Source of the DNA: Actinoplanes solisilvae
GTDB taxonomy: Bacteria > Actinomycetota > Actinomycetes > Mycobacteriales > Micromonosporaceae
Assembly: GCF_003999975.1 (NCBI RefSeq)
Contig: NZ_RJAC01000001.1
Coordinates: 806,001-870,000 of the forward strand
Length of the DNA stretch: 64,000 bases
Direction: 5' to 3'
The notes below the pieces were generated by a model. That model was given only the letters and a program-made list of their open reading frames with translations, ran no database searches and was not told where the DNA came from. Below, in pieces: positions 48,611 to 56,867 of the stretch (positions within the stretch are counted from its first letter, which is position 1; each line of letters starts with the position of its first letter). The translations under genes and the position numbers were made by a program.

Positions 48611-50134
48611 TCAACTCAGCAATTCTCGCTTGCGGATCTTGCCGGTGGGCGAGTGGGGAAGTTCACGGACCAGCTCGACGCTCGGCAGCTTGAACCGGGC
48701 GAGCTGGGCCGCGCAGTAGACCTGCAGCTCAGCCGGGGTGGGAGCGGGGTCGATGGCGGCCACCACGAAGGCGTGCGGCCGCTGCCCCGACTCGTGATCA
48801 GGCACACCGACCACCGCCGACTCGGCGACCCCGGGGTGCGAGCCGAGCACCCGCTCGATCTCGGCCGGATAGACGTTGAAGCCGTGCACCAGGATCAGCT
48901 CGTCGACCCGTCCGACCAGGTGCAGGTCGCCGTCGGCGTCGGCGTAGGCCACGTCGCCGGTTGCCCACCAGCCCTCCGCGTCGGGTCCGCCGTGCCCGTC
49001 GGGCCAGTAGCCGGAGAAGAGGTTGGCGCCGCGCACCACGATCTCGCCCGGGTCGGTGCCGGCCACGTCCTCGACGGAAAGGTCGAGCTCGGCCAGGTCT
49101 TCCTCGGGCGAGGCGGTGCCGTCCTCCCAGAGCACCTGCCCGGCCGCCGAACGCAGTCGCAGCGACACTCCGGGCAGCGGGCGGCCGATCGAACCGGGCT
49201 TGCCGCGGTCGCTCACGGCCGTCGTCGCGAGCACCGGGGCGGTCTCGGTCAACCCGTACCCGACCAGGACGCTTTTGCCGGTCGCAGCACTGAACCGGGC
49301 CATCTCGTCGGGGGCCAGCGGGGCCGCGCCGCAGACAGCGGTGCGCACGCCGCGCAGCGCGATCTCCACGTCGGGCTGCCGTGACCAGGCCGAATACATG
49401 CCTGGCACGCCGACCGCGACGGTCACCCCGCGCTCGGCGATCGTCGCGAGGGAGGCAGCCGGGTCGAACCGGTCGATCAGGACCCCGGTCGCGGCGTGGC
49501 GCGCGACCGAGCCGAGCCCGGTGTTGAGCCCGTAGGCGTGGAAGAGCGGCATCGCCAGCAGCACGACGTCGTCGGGGCCGACCACCGGCGGGTCGATCGC
49601 GTCGAGCTGGTCATGGTTGGCGGCGAGCGCCGCGTGGGTCAGCATCGCGCCCTTGGGCCGCCCGCTCGTCCCCGAGGTGTAGAGCAGTACGGCCAGGTCG
49701 CCGCCGGACACCGCGGGCAGGTCACCCCGCGCACCTTCGAGATCAAACTCCGGGCGTACGCGAGGCGGCCCGGACGACCCCGGACGATCACGCGCGTCCT
49801 CGGCCACGATCAGCGCCGCACCCGAGTCGGTGATCGCGAACTCGAGCTCGTCGGCGGTGTAGGCCGGGTTGAGCGGCACGGCGACACGCCCCGCGCGCAA
49901 CACGCCGAAATACGTCGCCACGAACTCGGGTGAGTTGGCGAGCACGATCGCGACGCGGGCGCCGGGCGGCACCAGCCCGGCGATGCGGTGCGCCGCCGCG
50001 GTGGTTCGCCGATCGACGTCTGACCAGGTCAGCACGGTTTCACCGGTGATCAGCGCGGGGCTGTCGGGCCGGTTCGCGGCGGCCCCGGCGACCGGGTCGC
50101 GGGCTGCTTCGTCCACGAGGCACGAGTCTGGCAC
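48611..50134 (-). CDS. Class I adenylate-forming enzyme (acyl-CoA synthetase-like)
   Basis: About 507 residues. The AMP/ATP loop is LLYTSGTSGRPKGAML (about 165), the second motif GYGLTETAPVL (about 285), the Asp motif TGDVAYADADGDLHLVGRVDELI (outline, about 410), and the C-terminal catalytic lysine PTGKIRKREL. It activates a carboxylic acid as the acyl-AMP and normally transfers it to CoA; the acid is not predictable. The frame is open much further upstream with poor coding character. I chose the GTG at 50134; GTG at 50116 is an alternative. It is divergent from the bldN operon. Confidence 0.85.
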   Translation of the reverse strand: MPDSCLVDEAARDPVAGAAANRPDSPALITGETVLTWSDVDRRTTAAAHRIAGLVPPGARVAIVLANSPEFVATYFGVLRAGRVAVPLNPAYTADELEFAITDSGAALIVAEDARDRPGSSGPPRVRPEFDLEGARGDLPAVSGGDLAVLLYTSGTSGRPKGAMLTHAALAANHDQLDAIDPPVVGPDDVVLLAMPLFHAYGLNTGLGSVARHAATGVLIDRFDPAASLATIAERGVTVAVGVPGMYSAWSRQPDVEIALRGVRTAVCGAAPLAPDEMARFSAATGKSVLVGYGLTETAPVLATTAVSDRGKPGSIGRPLPGVSLRLRSAAGQVLWEDGTASPEEDLAELDLSVEDVAGTDPGEIVVRGANLFSGYWPDGHGGPDAEGWWATGDVAYADADGDLHLVGRVDELILVHGFNVYPAEIERVLGSHPGVAESAVVGVPDHESGQRPHAFVVAAIDPAPTPAELQVYCAAQLARFKLPSVELVRELPHSPTGKIRKRELLS

Positions 50135-50405
50135 AACATCCACCGGAAGTGGACGGCGCACAGCCAGTCCGTTGCCGGAACACCCGTGTCGGTCATCGTG
50201 GCAGACGTTCCTTGTGTCGCGTCTGCGCCACTTCGTACTATTTTTGCGCAGCGCACACAATGTGCGACTCCGCGTGTTCGGTGTCCGTGATACTTCGCGT
50301 CTGAGTAACGGACTCCACAGCCCTGGGTGAGGTCGGTCGGCAGGATTGCGGGCCACTTCACCCGTTTTGCTATGAGTGATCACCCCTCATCCCGAGGAGG
50401 CCGCT
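50135..50405. other. 271-bp divergent promoter region between ligase and bldN operon
   Basis: It holds the perfect palindrome at 50252-50266, the less GC-rich centre expected of promoters, and an 8-base GTGATCAC palindrome at about 50376. The small leader ORF begins at its right end. No gene otherwise. Confidence 0.5.
50252..50266. promoter_or_regulatory. 15-bp palindrome, candidate operator for divergent bldN/ligase
   Basis: CGCACA (50252-50257) CAA TGTGCG (50261-50266) is perfect with a 3-base centre. It is about 150 bases before the leader ORF of bldN and 118 before the ligase start. The binding protein is unknown. Confidence 0.4.
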
Positions 50406-50498
50406 GTGCCACAAAAAGCACGGAACCACTGCGAATCCCTGTCTGGCGGGACGGATCAGCAGTCGAAGCAGAGCCGCCGGGTTGAGGAGGCGCAGTGA
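50406..50498 (+). CDS. 30-residue leader ORF coupled to bldN
   Basis: A 30-codon frame beginning GTG with GAGGAGG 5 bases upstream. The product starts MPQKARNHCESLSGG and ends RRVEEAQ. It is hydrophilic with one cysteine and resembles nothing I know. Its TGA overlaps the GTG of the sigma factor gene as GTGA (50495-50498), the classic termination-reinitiation arrangement. The sigma gene has its own GAGGAGG within the ORF. It is too short for standard gene calling. Coding is inferred from ribosome site and overlap only. Confidence 0.5.
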   Translation: MPQKARNHCESLSGGTDQQSKQSRRVEEAQ

Positions 50499-51415
50499 GT
50501 CATGTTTACGCCGGGGACCCGCACCAGCGCTGGATCGCCGACGGTCTGACCGGCCTCGTCAACACGATCCGGGGGGACGGACCCAAGCGCACCCGCAACC
50601 GCCCCCACGTGAACGAGTCGCCGGGTCACCGCCTCCCGCCGACCGGCAACGCCAAGCCGATGCCCGGAGGCGGCCGGGTGGCCGTGCCCGGCCGGCCGCC
50701 GATGCCCGCGCAGCCCACCGCCGGGCAGCGCAGCAACCTGGGCGACACCGCGCCCGGCGAGACGACCGTGGTCGTGCCGGCCCAGAGCACCACCGGCCCG
50801 CAGCGCGACTCCGAGCCGCCCAAATACCCGGCCCGCCCGGACCCGTCGGACGCCGCCGCCGAAGTATGGGCGTTGGTCGAGCGGGCCCAGGCCGGCGAGT
50901 CCGAGGCGTTCGGCCTGATCTACGACCGGTACGTCGACACGGTGTTCCGCTTCGTCTACTTCCGGGTCGGTAACCGGCAGCTCGCCGAGGACCTCACCTC
51001 GGACACGTTCCTGCGCGCGCTCAAGCGCATCGGCAGCTTCACCTGGCAGGGCCGCGATCTGGGGGCCTGGCTCGTCACCATCGCCCGCAACCTGGTCGCC
51101 GACCACTTCAAGTCGGGCCGCTACCGCCTCGAGGTAACCACCGGCGACGTGCTCGACGCCGACCGCGAGGCCCGTGGCCCCGAGGGCAGCCCCGAGGCCT
51201 CGGTCGTCGACCACATCACCAACGTCGCCCTGCTCACCGCGGTCAAGCAGCTCAACCCGGAGCAGCAGGAGTGCATCGTGCTGCGATTCCTGCAGGGCTT
51301 CTCGGTCGCCGAGACCGCCCAGACGATGGGCAAGAACGAGGGTGCGATCAAGGCCCTGCAATATCGCGCGGTCAGAGCGCTCGCGCGACTCCTCCCGGAC
51401 GGATTCCAGATGTGA
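50495..51415 (+). CDS. bldN: BldN-type ECF sigma factor with N-terminal pro-region
   Basis: A 306-residue sigma factor. Residues 1-115 are a Pro/Gly/Thr-rich disordered region, longer than the 87-residue pro-domain of Streptomyces BldN. Region 2 carries FRFVYFRVGNRQLAEDLTSDTFLRAL (outline), then TWQGRDLGAWLVTIARNLVADHFK. Region 4 carries QQECIVLRFLQGFSVAETAQTMGKNEGAIKALQYRA (outline), almost as in BldN. In Streptomyces it controls aerial hyphae and chaplin/rodlin genes and is held by the membrane anti-sigma RsbN. GAGGAGG precedes the GTG, and a short coupled ORF sits ahead. Confidence 0.88.
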   Translation: MSHVYAGDPHQRWIADGLTGLVNTIRGDGPKRTRNRPHVNESPGHRLPPTGNAKPMPGGGRVAVPGRPPMPAQPTAGQRSNLGDTAPGETTVVVPAQSTTGPQRDSEPPKYPARPDPSDAAAEVWALVERAQAGESEAFGLIYDRYVDTVFRFVYFRVGNRQLAEDLTSDTFLRALKRIGSFTWQGRDLGAWLVTIARNLVADHFKSGRYRLEVTTGDVLDADREARGPEGSPEASVVDHITNVALLTAVKQLNPEQQECIVLRFLQGFSVAETAQTMGKNEGAIKALQYRAVRALARLLPDGFQM

Positions 51416-51600
51416 GAGGGGGCTTGCCTGTGTCGATCTCCATTACCCGATACCGGCCGTTCACCCCCGTAACCGGGGAGGCGTGTCGCGCGTTTGTCCG
51501 AGTGCGACCCCGGGCGGCCCTGCCGGCCACCGGCTTCGTCGCGACCGCCGGCGATGCTGCCGGCGAGACATTCACGAGCGAGGGGAGGTGCCCGCGGTGA
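51412..51600 (+). CDS. Small ORF bridging bldN and its anti-sigma-like gene
   Basis: A 62-codon frame. Its GTG overlaps the bldN stop (51412-51415), and its TGA overlaps the GTG of the next gene (51597-51600). A second GTG at 51430 has GAGAGGGGG about 8 bases upstream and would give 56 residues beginning MSISITRYRPFTPVTGEA. The product has one cysteine near the middle and one near the end, and no known domain. Codon use shows more A/T third positions than neighbours, which argues for caution. The double GTGA arrangement is the main evidence. Confidence 0.4.
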   Translation: MRGGLPVSISITRYRPFTPVTGEACRAFVRVRPRAALPATGFVATAGDAAGETFTSEGRCPR

Positions 51601-52793
51601 ACTTCGACTTCTTTGACCGCCGGAGCGCCGAGCGCTTCGCGGAGCTTCTCGACGAGAGCACCGGCGGCCGTCGGCACCACAGCCGCGGCCCGGCCGATGA
51701 GCAGCTCGCCGAGCTGGTCGCCATCGGCAGCAGCCTGGCCGCGACACGTCCGGGAGCACGGGTCGAGCCCGAGTTCCGCACCGGGCTGCGGGCCATGCTG
51801 GTCGCCACCGCCGAGCGGGACGGCATCGGCCGTACCGCGGCAGCCGCCGAGGAGGAGTCCGTCACCGGGCGTCCCGCGGCGGTCCGGGCCGGCACGACCG
51901 CCGGTCGGCTGCGCCACGGACTTCTCGGCCATGGCGGCCGCATCCGGGCCAGAGGCGCGATCGTCATCGGGGTCGCCGCCGGCGCGCTGGCGGTCTCCGG
52001 AATCTCCGCGGCTAGCGAGAACGCATCACCGGGCGACGCCCTCTACGGGGTCAAGCGCTCGACCGAACGAGCCCAGCTGGCGATGGCCGGCTCGGACGTC
52101 ACCCGGGGACAGCTGTCCCTGGACTTCGCCCGCACCCGGCTCGCCGAGGCGGTCGCCATGCCCGGCAACGACGCCGGATTCGGCGCCGTGCTCGACGACA
52201 TGGACGCCGACACGCGTAAGGGCGTCAAACTGCTCACCACGTCGGCGGTGGCCCGCAAGGACAGCAAGCCGCTGACCGCCATCGACACGTTCGTCGAGGG
52301 TCAGCGCCGCACGTTGACACCGGCGCTGTCCAAGCTGTCCCCGGCCAACCAGGAGCGGGCACAGACCTCGACCACGCTGCTCGACTCGGTCAGCAGAAGG
52401 GCCGAGAGCCTGCGTACGGGGTTGGAGTGTGACAACGCGGCCGCGGCCGGGTCGGACACGCTCGGGCCCAAGCTGAAGAACTGCTCGACGCACGACAACT
52501 CGGCCGACGAGACCCCGTCGCGTTCACCGGGACACAGCGGCAGCCGGGTCGTCACCCGACCCGGCGGCCAGGACGACGTCAAGGAACCCGCGCCGAGCGA
52601 CTCGGCCGTGGCTCCCTCGAAGAGCGCCGACGCCGTTCCGCCGGCCCAGCGCAAGCCCTCGACCTCGCCCGACCTGCCGCTCGGCGGAACGCCGCTGCAG
52701 TCGGACGAGCCCGGCGACGCCACCCCGGACCCGACCGGCGAAGCGGACGATCCGCTCGGCGGGCTGCTGGGCAACCTCTTCGGGAGCAAGTAG
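51597..52793 (+). CDS. DUF5667 membrane protein, likely RsbN-like anti-sigma factor
   Basis: A 398-residue protein. The GTG has GGGGAGG 8 bases upstream. Residues 1-115 are cytosolic and helical (RRSAERFAELLDEST), the part expected to hold a sigma factor. One membrane helix (about 120-140, AIVIGVAAGALAVSGISAA) leads into the DUF5667 domain with SPGDALYGVKRSTERAQLAM. The remaining 150 residues are a disordered Ser/Pro/Asp-rich outer segment ending DPLGGLLGNLFGSK. In Streptomyces the gene after bldN is rsbN, its membrane anti-sigma; position and topology fit. That function is inferred. Confidence 0.8.
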   Translation: MNFDFFDRRSAERFAELLDESTGGRRHHSRGPADEQLAELVAIGSSLAATRPGARVEPEFRTGLRAMLVATAERDGIGRTAAAAEEESVTGRPAAVRAGTTAGRLRHGLLGHGGRIRARGAIVIGVAAGALAVSGISAASENASPGDALYGVKRSTERAQLAMAGSDVTRGQLSLDFARTRLAEAVAMPGNDAGFGAVLDDMDADTRKGVKLLTTSAVARKDSKPLTAIDTFVEGQRRTLTPALSKLSPANQERAQTSTTLLDSVSRRAESLRTGLECDNAAAAGSDTLGPKLKNCSTHDNSADETPSRSPGHSGSRVVTRPGGQDDVKEPAPSDSAVAPSKSADAVPPAQRKPSTSPDLPLGGTPLQSDEPGDATPDPTGEADDPLGGLLGNLFGSK

Positions 52794-52816
52794 CCGGAAG
52801 TGCGCGAAGACGTGGC

Positions 52817-52853
52817 GAGGGGCGGTTGCCGGGTGTTACCGGTGCCGCCCCTC
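52817..52853. terminator. Terminator after the bldN operon
   Basis: GAGGGGCGG (52817-52825) pairs with CCGCCCCTC (52845-52853), with an inner CCGG/CCGG pair (52829-52832 and 52839-52842). It also lies downstream of the convergent acyltransferase gene. Confidence 0.75.
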
Positions 52854-52900
52854 ACTCGTCACTATAGGCGCAGACGGCGTCACTCTCCACCAACCGCCCA

Positions 52901-53923
52901 TCAGAGTCCGAAGGGGTCGGGCCGCTTCTCGAGAAGTTCCAGCAGCGTGGCCTGGATGGTCTCGCGCACCTGGTCGGCGAGGTTGTAGACGACCATCGGA
53001 TCGTCGGCGAGGTCGGTCAGGTGCTCGGTGGGGATCGGCGGGCAGAACTGGATCATCCACTTGCTGGGCAGCGGCACCAGGCCCAGCGGCCCCAGCCAGG
53101 GGAAGGTCGGCGTGACCGGGAAGTAGGGCATGCCGAGCAGCCGGGCCAGCGGCTTGACGTCGGCGAGGATCGGATAGATCTCCTCGGCGCCGACGATCGC
53201 CACCGGCACGATCGGGGTGCCCGTGCGCAGCGCCGCCGAGACGAACCCGCCCCGGCCGAAGCGCTGCAGCTTGTAGCGGTCGGCGAAGCGCTTGCCGATG
53301 CCCTTGAAGCCCTCGGGGAAGACGCCGACCAGCTCACCCGAGCTCATCAGGCGCTCGGCGTCGGGGTTGCAGGCCACGGTCGCGCCCGACTTGCGGGCCA
53401 GTTCGCTGACGACCGGCATGCGGAAGACCAGGTCGGCGCCGAGCAGCCGCAGGTGGCGTTCTTGCGGGTGCTGGTCGCGGATGGCGACGCCGAGCATCAA
53501 CGCGTCGAGTGCGAGCGTGCCCGAATGGTTGGCGACGACCAGGGCCCCACCGTCGGCGGGCACGTTCTCGATGCCGAACACCTCGGTGCGGAACCAGTCG
53601 CGGTAGAGCACGCGCAGCAGCGGCTGGAACACCGCGTCGGTCAGCTCGGGGTCGAAACCGAACTCGTCGATCTCATAGCCGCCGGTCAGACGGCGACGGA
53701 CGAAGGCGAGGGCGCCGGCCACCCGTTCGTCCCAGACGTCGATGGCGTCAGGCGAAGGCGCGGGCGGCTCGGACGGCTCGGGGTGAGGGTGGTGCCCGTT
53801 CCCGTTCATGGTCGGCACCTCCGGGATCGGCCGGCGTCCGTTGACCCGCACCGGCTCGGCCGGCCGGGGCAGGGTGAAGTCGGCGTGTCCCGGCAGCATG
53901 CCCCGGAATTCGTCCTGGCTCAA
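52901..53923 (-). CDS. Lysophospholipid acyltransferase family protein (Rv0502-like)
   Basis: A 340-residue PlsC-like acyltransferase. The acyl-acceptor motif reads VVANHSGTLALDALMLG (about 145), with the catalytic His and Asp spaced further apart than in strict HX4D, as in mycobacterial relatives. The second motif is GVFPEGFKGIGK (about 220). The N-terminal 60 residues are Pro/Arg-rich and disordered. It probably transfers an acyl group to a glycerolipid at the membrane; acceptor unknown. It overlaps the galE-like gene by 4 bases. Confidence 0.87.
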   Translation of the reverse strand: MSQDEFRGMLPGHADFTLPRPAEPVRVNGRRPIPEVPTMNGNGHHPHPEPSEPPAPSPDAIDVWDERVAGALAFVRRRLTGGYEIDEFGFDPELTDAVFQPLLRVLYRDWFRTEVFGIENVPADGGALVVANHSGTLALDALMLGVAIRDQHPQERHLRLLGADLVFRMPVVSELARKSGATVACNPDAERLMSSGELVGVFPEGFKGIGKRFADRYKLQRFGRGGFVSAALRTGTPIVPVAIVGAEEIYPILADVKPLARLLGMPYFPVTPTFPWLGPLGLVPLPSKWMIQFCPPIPTEHLTDLADDPMVVYNLADQVRETIQATLLELLEKRPDPFGL

Positions 53924-54978
53924 CGCGAGTCACCTCCGACGCCGCTGCGCACCCGGCGGATCCCGTCGAGGATGGCATGTTCGGCCGCGGCGAGCCGGTC
54001 GGCGGTGATGGACGAGCCGTTGGCGTGGCCCTTGATGAAGTCGTCGAAGGCCGCGGCCGTGCTGCGCGGGATGAAGCCGAACTCGCCGACCAGGCGGGTC
54101 GTGTCGACCACGCGGCCGTGCACGAACAGGTCGATCTGGTCGAAACCGATCTGGCCCACGCCGAGGTTGCGGGCGAGCCCGGCGAACGTGGAGAGCGTGC
54201 CCTCGGGCAGCGGGAACGAGATGCGCCCGGCCCGGCGGATGGCCTGGGAGAGCGAGAGAATGCCGGCCCCGGCGACGTTGAAGGTGCCCGGGTGCTCCTC
54301 GATGACCGAGCGGTGCAGGATCTCGAGGGCGTCGTCGACGTGGACGAACTGGAGCCGGGCGTCGCGGCCGAGCACGGTCGGCACGACCGGCTGCGCGAAG
54401 TAGCGCGTCAGGGTCGTGTCGGCGGTCGAGCTGATGAAGGGCGCGAAGCGCAGTACGGTGGCCGCGACCTCGGGACGCCGGCGGCGGAAGCCACGCACGT
54501 AGCCCTCGATGTCGAGGATGTCGCGCGCGAACGACCCGCGGGGCACGGCTCGCGGTTCGGTGTCCTCGGTGAACACGCCGGGGTCGCGAAAGGACGCGCC
54601 GTAGGCGGCCGTGGAGGAACGCACCACGAGCTTGCGCAGGCGTGGTGCGGCCTGGGCGGCGGCGAGCAGCTGCATCGTGCCGATGACGTTCTGCTCTTTC
54701 ATCGCGGCACGGCCGTGCTGCGCGTCGGGCGCGCTGGTCACCGCGAGGTGCACGACCGCCTCGGCGCCCAGATCAGCGATGGCGCCGGACGCCGCGCGAG
54801 CGTCGGCCCGGATCAGCTCGACGTCGGCCAGCAGCTCACGAAGAGCCGTGGGCGGGTCGTGCGGATCCAGGCCGACGACACGGTCGACCCGAGAATCTGC
54901 GGCGAGACGAGCGGCCACCCGGGCGCCGAGGTAACGGCTGACTCCGGTGACCACGACGACGCTGGGCGGAGAGGTCAC
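53920..54978 (-). CDS. NAD-dependent epimerase/dehydratase family protein (Rv0501/galE2-like)
   Basis: About 352 residues from a GTG with GGAAGG about 10 bases upstream; the frame continues up without support. The NAD-binding loop is VVVTGVSRYLGARVAARL (residues 5-22), and DARAASGAIADLGAEAVVHLAV follows. The expected tyrosine is in STAAYGASFRDPG. Position matches M. tuberculosis galE2. The sugar or other substrate is unknown. Translational coupling with the acyltransferase suggests a joint role in lipid modification, an inference. Confidence 0.85.
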   Translation of the reverse strand: MTSPPSVVVVTGVSRYLGARVAARLAADSRVDRVVGLDPHDPPTALRELLADVELIRADARAASGAIADLGAEAVVHLAVTSAPDAQHGRAAMKEQNVIGTMQLLAAAQAAPRLRKLVVRSSTAAYGASFRDPGVFTEDTEPRAVPRGSFARDILDIEGYVRGFRRRRPEVAATVLRFAPFISSTADTTLTRYFAQPVVPTVLGRDARLQFVHVDDALEILHRSVIEEHPGTFNVAGAGILSLSQAIRRAGRISFPLPEGTLSTFAGLARNLGVGQIGFDQIDLFVHGRVVDTTRLVGEFGFIPRSTAAAFDDFIKGHANGSSITADRLAAAEHAILDGIRRVRSGVGGDSR

Positions 54979-55020
54979 GCAGGCGAACCTTCCGATGCGT
55001 ACGGGTGCGTTATCGAGCGG

Positions 55021-55066
55021 CAAGTGCCCACCCTGCCGGGGTTCAACCCCGGCAGTGGGTCACTTG
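55021..55066 (-). terminator. Hairpin overlapping the bS22 stop codon
   Basis: CTGCCGGGG (55033-55041) pairs with CCCCGGCAG (55047-55055), extended outwards by CCCA/TGGG and CAAGTG/CACTTG with small bulges. It follows bS22 on the minus strand; no T run. Confidence 0.65.
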
Positions 55067-55161
55067 CCCAGACGACGACGCTGGACGCGGGTCTTGCGCA
55101 GCAGCTTGCGGTGCTTCTTCTTCGCCATACGCTTGCGGCGCTTCTTGACCACGGAGCCCAT
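55060..55161 (-). CDS. Small ribosomal protein bS22 (33 residues)
   Basis: A 33-residue, extremely basic protein, [20 protein letters not shown] and onward, ending RRRLGK. This is the AURKAIP1/COX24-domain family, seen as bS22 bound in the mycobacterial 30S decoding region (Rv0500B). GAGAGG is about 9 bases before the ATG. It lies between bldC and the galE-like gene, as in M. tuberculosis Rv0500A-Rv0500B-Rv0501. Short length makes it easy to miss. Confidence 0.93.
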   Translation of the reverse strand: MGSVVKKRRKRMAKKKHRKLLRKTRVQRRRLGK

Positions 55162-55406
55162 ACGGAAAACCTCTCGAAACCTGGTGGGTCGGAGCGAGCG
55201 CGCCAGCCGGCGCCACCCTTTCTCCGATCTGAATCGACGGCCCCGTGCGCGAGGCGCGCGGGAACCAACCGCACCAGCGTACCGGCCCGGCCTCGGCCGA
55301 ACCAAAACGGCCCCGCTGACTGAGGTTCATTCAGGGCCGACCTTGATCCGCACTCAGCCTCCGGTCAGGCGGTCAGGTCTTCACCGCCCTGAATTATCCT
55401 CACCGC

Positions 55407-55619
55407 CTAGGCAGTCTGCGAGAACGCGCCGCGCAGGTACTCGTGAACAGCGTGCTCAGGCACACGGAACGACCGCCCGACCCGGACAGCCGTGAGGTCA
55501 CCCCCGTGCACCAGCCGGTAGACCGTCATCTTGGAGACCCTCATGAGGGCGGCCACCTCGGCCACGGTCAGGAACCGCACCTCCGAGAGCTTTTCCTCGG
55601 TCTGGGCTGGACCTGTCAT
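55407..55619 (-). CDS. bldC: Developmental regulator BldC (MerR-like)
   Basis: A 70-residue DNA-binding protein, nearly identical in type to Streptomyces BldC. The winged helix is FLTVAEVAALMRVSKMTVYRLVHGG, then RVGRSFRVPEHAVHEYL. BldC binds cooperatively to direct repeats and times the switch from vegetative growth to sporulation. It is monocistronic here: 245 bases separate it from bS22 and about 210 from the proline dehydrogenase gene. The upstream gap includes a GTATCGATAC palindrome (55718-55727). Confidence 0.95.
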   Translation of the reverse strand: MTGPAQTEEKLSEVRFLTVAEVAALMRVSKMTVYRLVHGGDLTAVRVGRSFRVPEHAVHEYLRGAFSQTA

Positions 55620-55830
55620 CTCGTCGCACCGATCCTTTCGCAGGCGCAGCCGCGGCGACGGATAGGCGACCTTGGCGGTCGAGCGACGCGGCGGAGAACG
55701 TGCGTGTCATCAGAACGGTATCGATACGGCTGTGACCAACGCGATGCGTTCCGTGAAAATGGTCAGAAAAAGTCAAGGCCGACACGCCGGTTCTGGTGCG
55801 TTTTAGACCGAATTGTTGCCGCTGAGGCGA

Positions 55831-56748
55831 CTACCGCCCCAGAAGTGCTCGTCCGAGAACGGCCACGTTGCCCGGACGCTGGGCGAGCCGGCGCATCACG
55901 TAGCCGTACCACTGTGTCCCGTACGGCAGGTAGACGCGCACGACCGAGCCGCCGGCCGCCAGCCTCGCCTGCTCCTCGACGCGGACGCCGTGCAGGAGCT
56001 GGAACTCGTACTCGTCGGCGGTGCGGTCGAACCAGCGGGCCCGGTCTTCGGCGATGGCGATCAGGCGGGGGTCGTGGGTGGCGATCATCGGGTAGCCCTC
56101 GCCTGACATCAGGACGTTGAGGCAGCGTACGAAGGATTTGTCGATGTCGAGGGGGGACTGGAACGCCACCGACTCAGGCTCGGCATAGGCGCCCTTGCAG
56201 AGCCGCACCCGGGAGCCGGCGGCGGCCAGCTCGCGGCAGTCGCCCTCGGTGCGGCGCAGGTAGGCCTGCAGCACCGCTCCCGTGCCCGGGTAGTCCTTGC
56301 GCAGCTCGGTGAGGATCTCGAGGGTGGAGTCGGTGAGGGTGTGATCTTCAGCGTCGAGCGTCACGGTCGTGCCCGCCTCGGCCGCAGCCGCGCAGATCGC
56401 GTGGGCGTGCTCGTGGGCCATCGCCTCGTCGAGCCGCTGGCCCAGCGCCGAGAGCTTGACGCTGACCTCGCCGGCCGGGGTCAGACCGGCGCCCTTGAGC
56501 CGGCCGAGCAGCCCGCGGTATTCGTCGCGGACGGCCACCGCCTCCTCGGCGCTCCGGGTCTCGGCCGCAAGGTGTTCGAAGGTGAGAGTCAGACCGTCGT
56601 CGGCCAGCGCGCGGCCGGTGCGCAGCGCCTCGTCGACGTCGTCGCCGGCGACGAACCGGGCAGCGACATTTTTACTGACGGGCGCGGAGGAGACGAGCCG
56701 CCCTAGACGGTCCGAACCGGCGGCTGCCAGAAGCAGGTGACGGAGCAT
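55831..56748 (-). CDS. Proline dehydrogenase
   Basis: A 305-residue monofunctional flavin-dependent ProDH TIM barrel. VTLDAEDHTLTD (about 130), AYLRRTEGDCRELA (about 165), RLCKGAYAEPESVAF (about 183) and YEFQLLHGVRVEEQ (about 255) line the FAD and substrate site. The C-terminal YLPYGTQWYGYVMRRLAQRP is the family end. It oxidises proline to pyrroline-5-carboxylate; its partner dehydrogenase is not in the window. Confidence 0.94.
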   Translation of the reverse strand: MLRHLLLAAAGSDRLGRLVSSAPVSKNVAARFVAGDDVDEALRTGRALADDGLTLTFEHLAAETRSAEEAVAVRDEYRGLLGRLKGAGLTPAGEVSVKLSALGQRLDEAMAHEHAHAICAAAAEAGTTVTLDAEDHTLTDSTLEILTELRKDYPGTGAVLQAYLRRTEGDCRELAAAGSRVRLCKGAYAEPESVAFQSPLDIDKSFVRCLNVLMSGEGYPMIATHDPRLIAIAEDRARWFDRTADEYEFQLLHGVRVEEQARLAAGGSVVRVYLPYGTQWYGYVMRRLAQRPGNVAVLGRALLGR

Positions 56749-56867
56749 GACCCGAGCGTATCGTCCGGAACACCCGGTATCGCGACCGTGCCACCACCCG
56801 CCTCGGAGGGCGTAGTCAGCCGCATTGCTTATGTTCCCCCCGGCCCAGGTGCGGCTACCTTTGTCGG

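Noticed and set aside
50370..50392. ATGAG...CTCAT with an inner TGATCA before the bldN leader ORF considered as a BldD operator.
   Set aside because: Only one half fits the BldD consensus; the other half does not.
55718..55727. GTATCGATAC palindrome upstream of bldC considered as a BldD site.
   Set aside because: It does not match the BldD consensus, and a 10-base palindrome is weak evidence.
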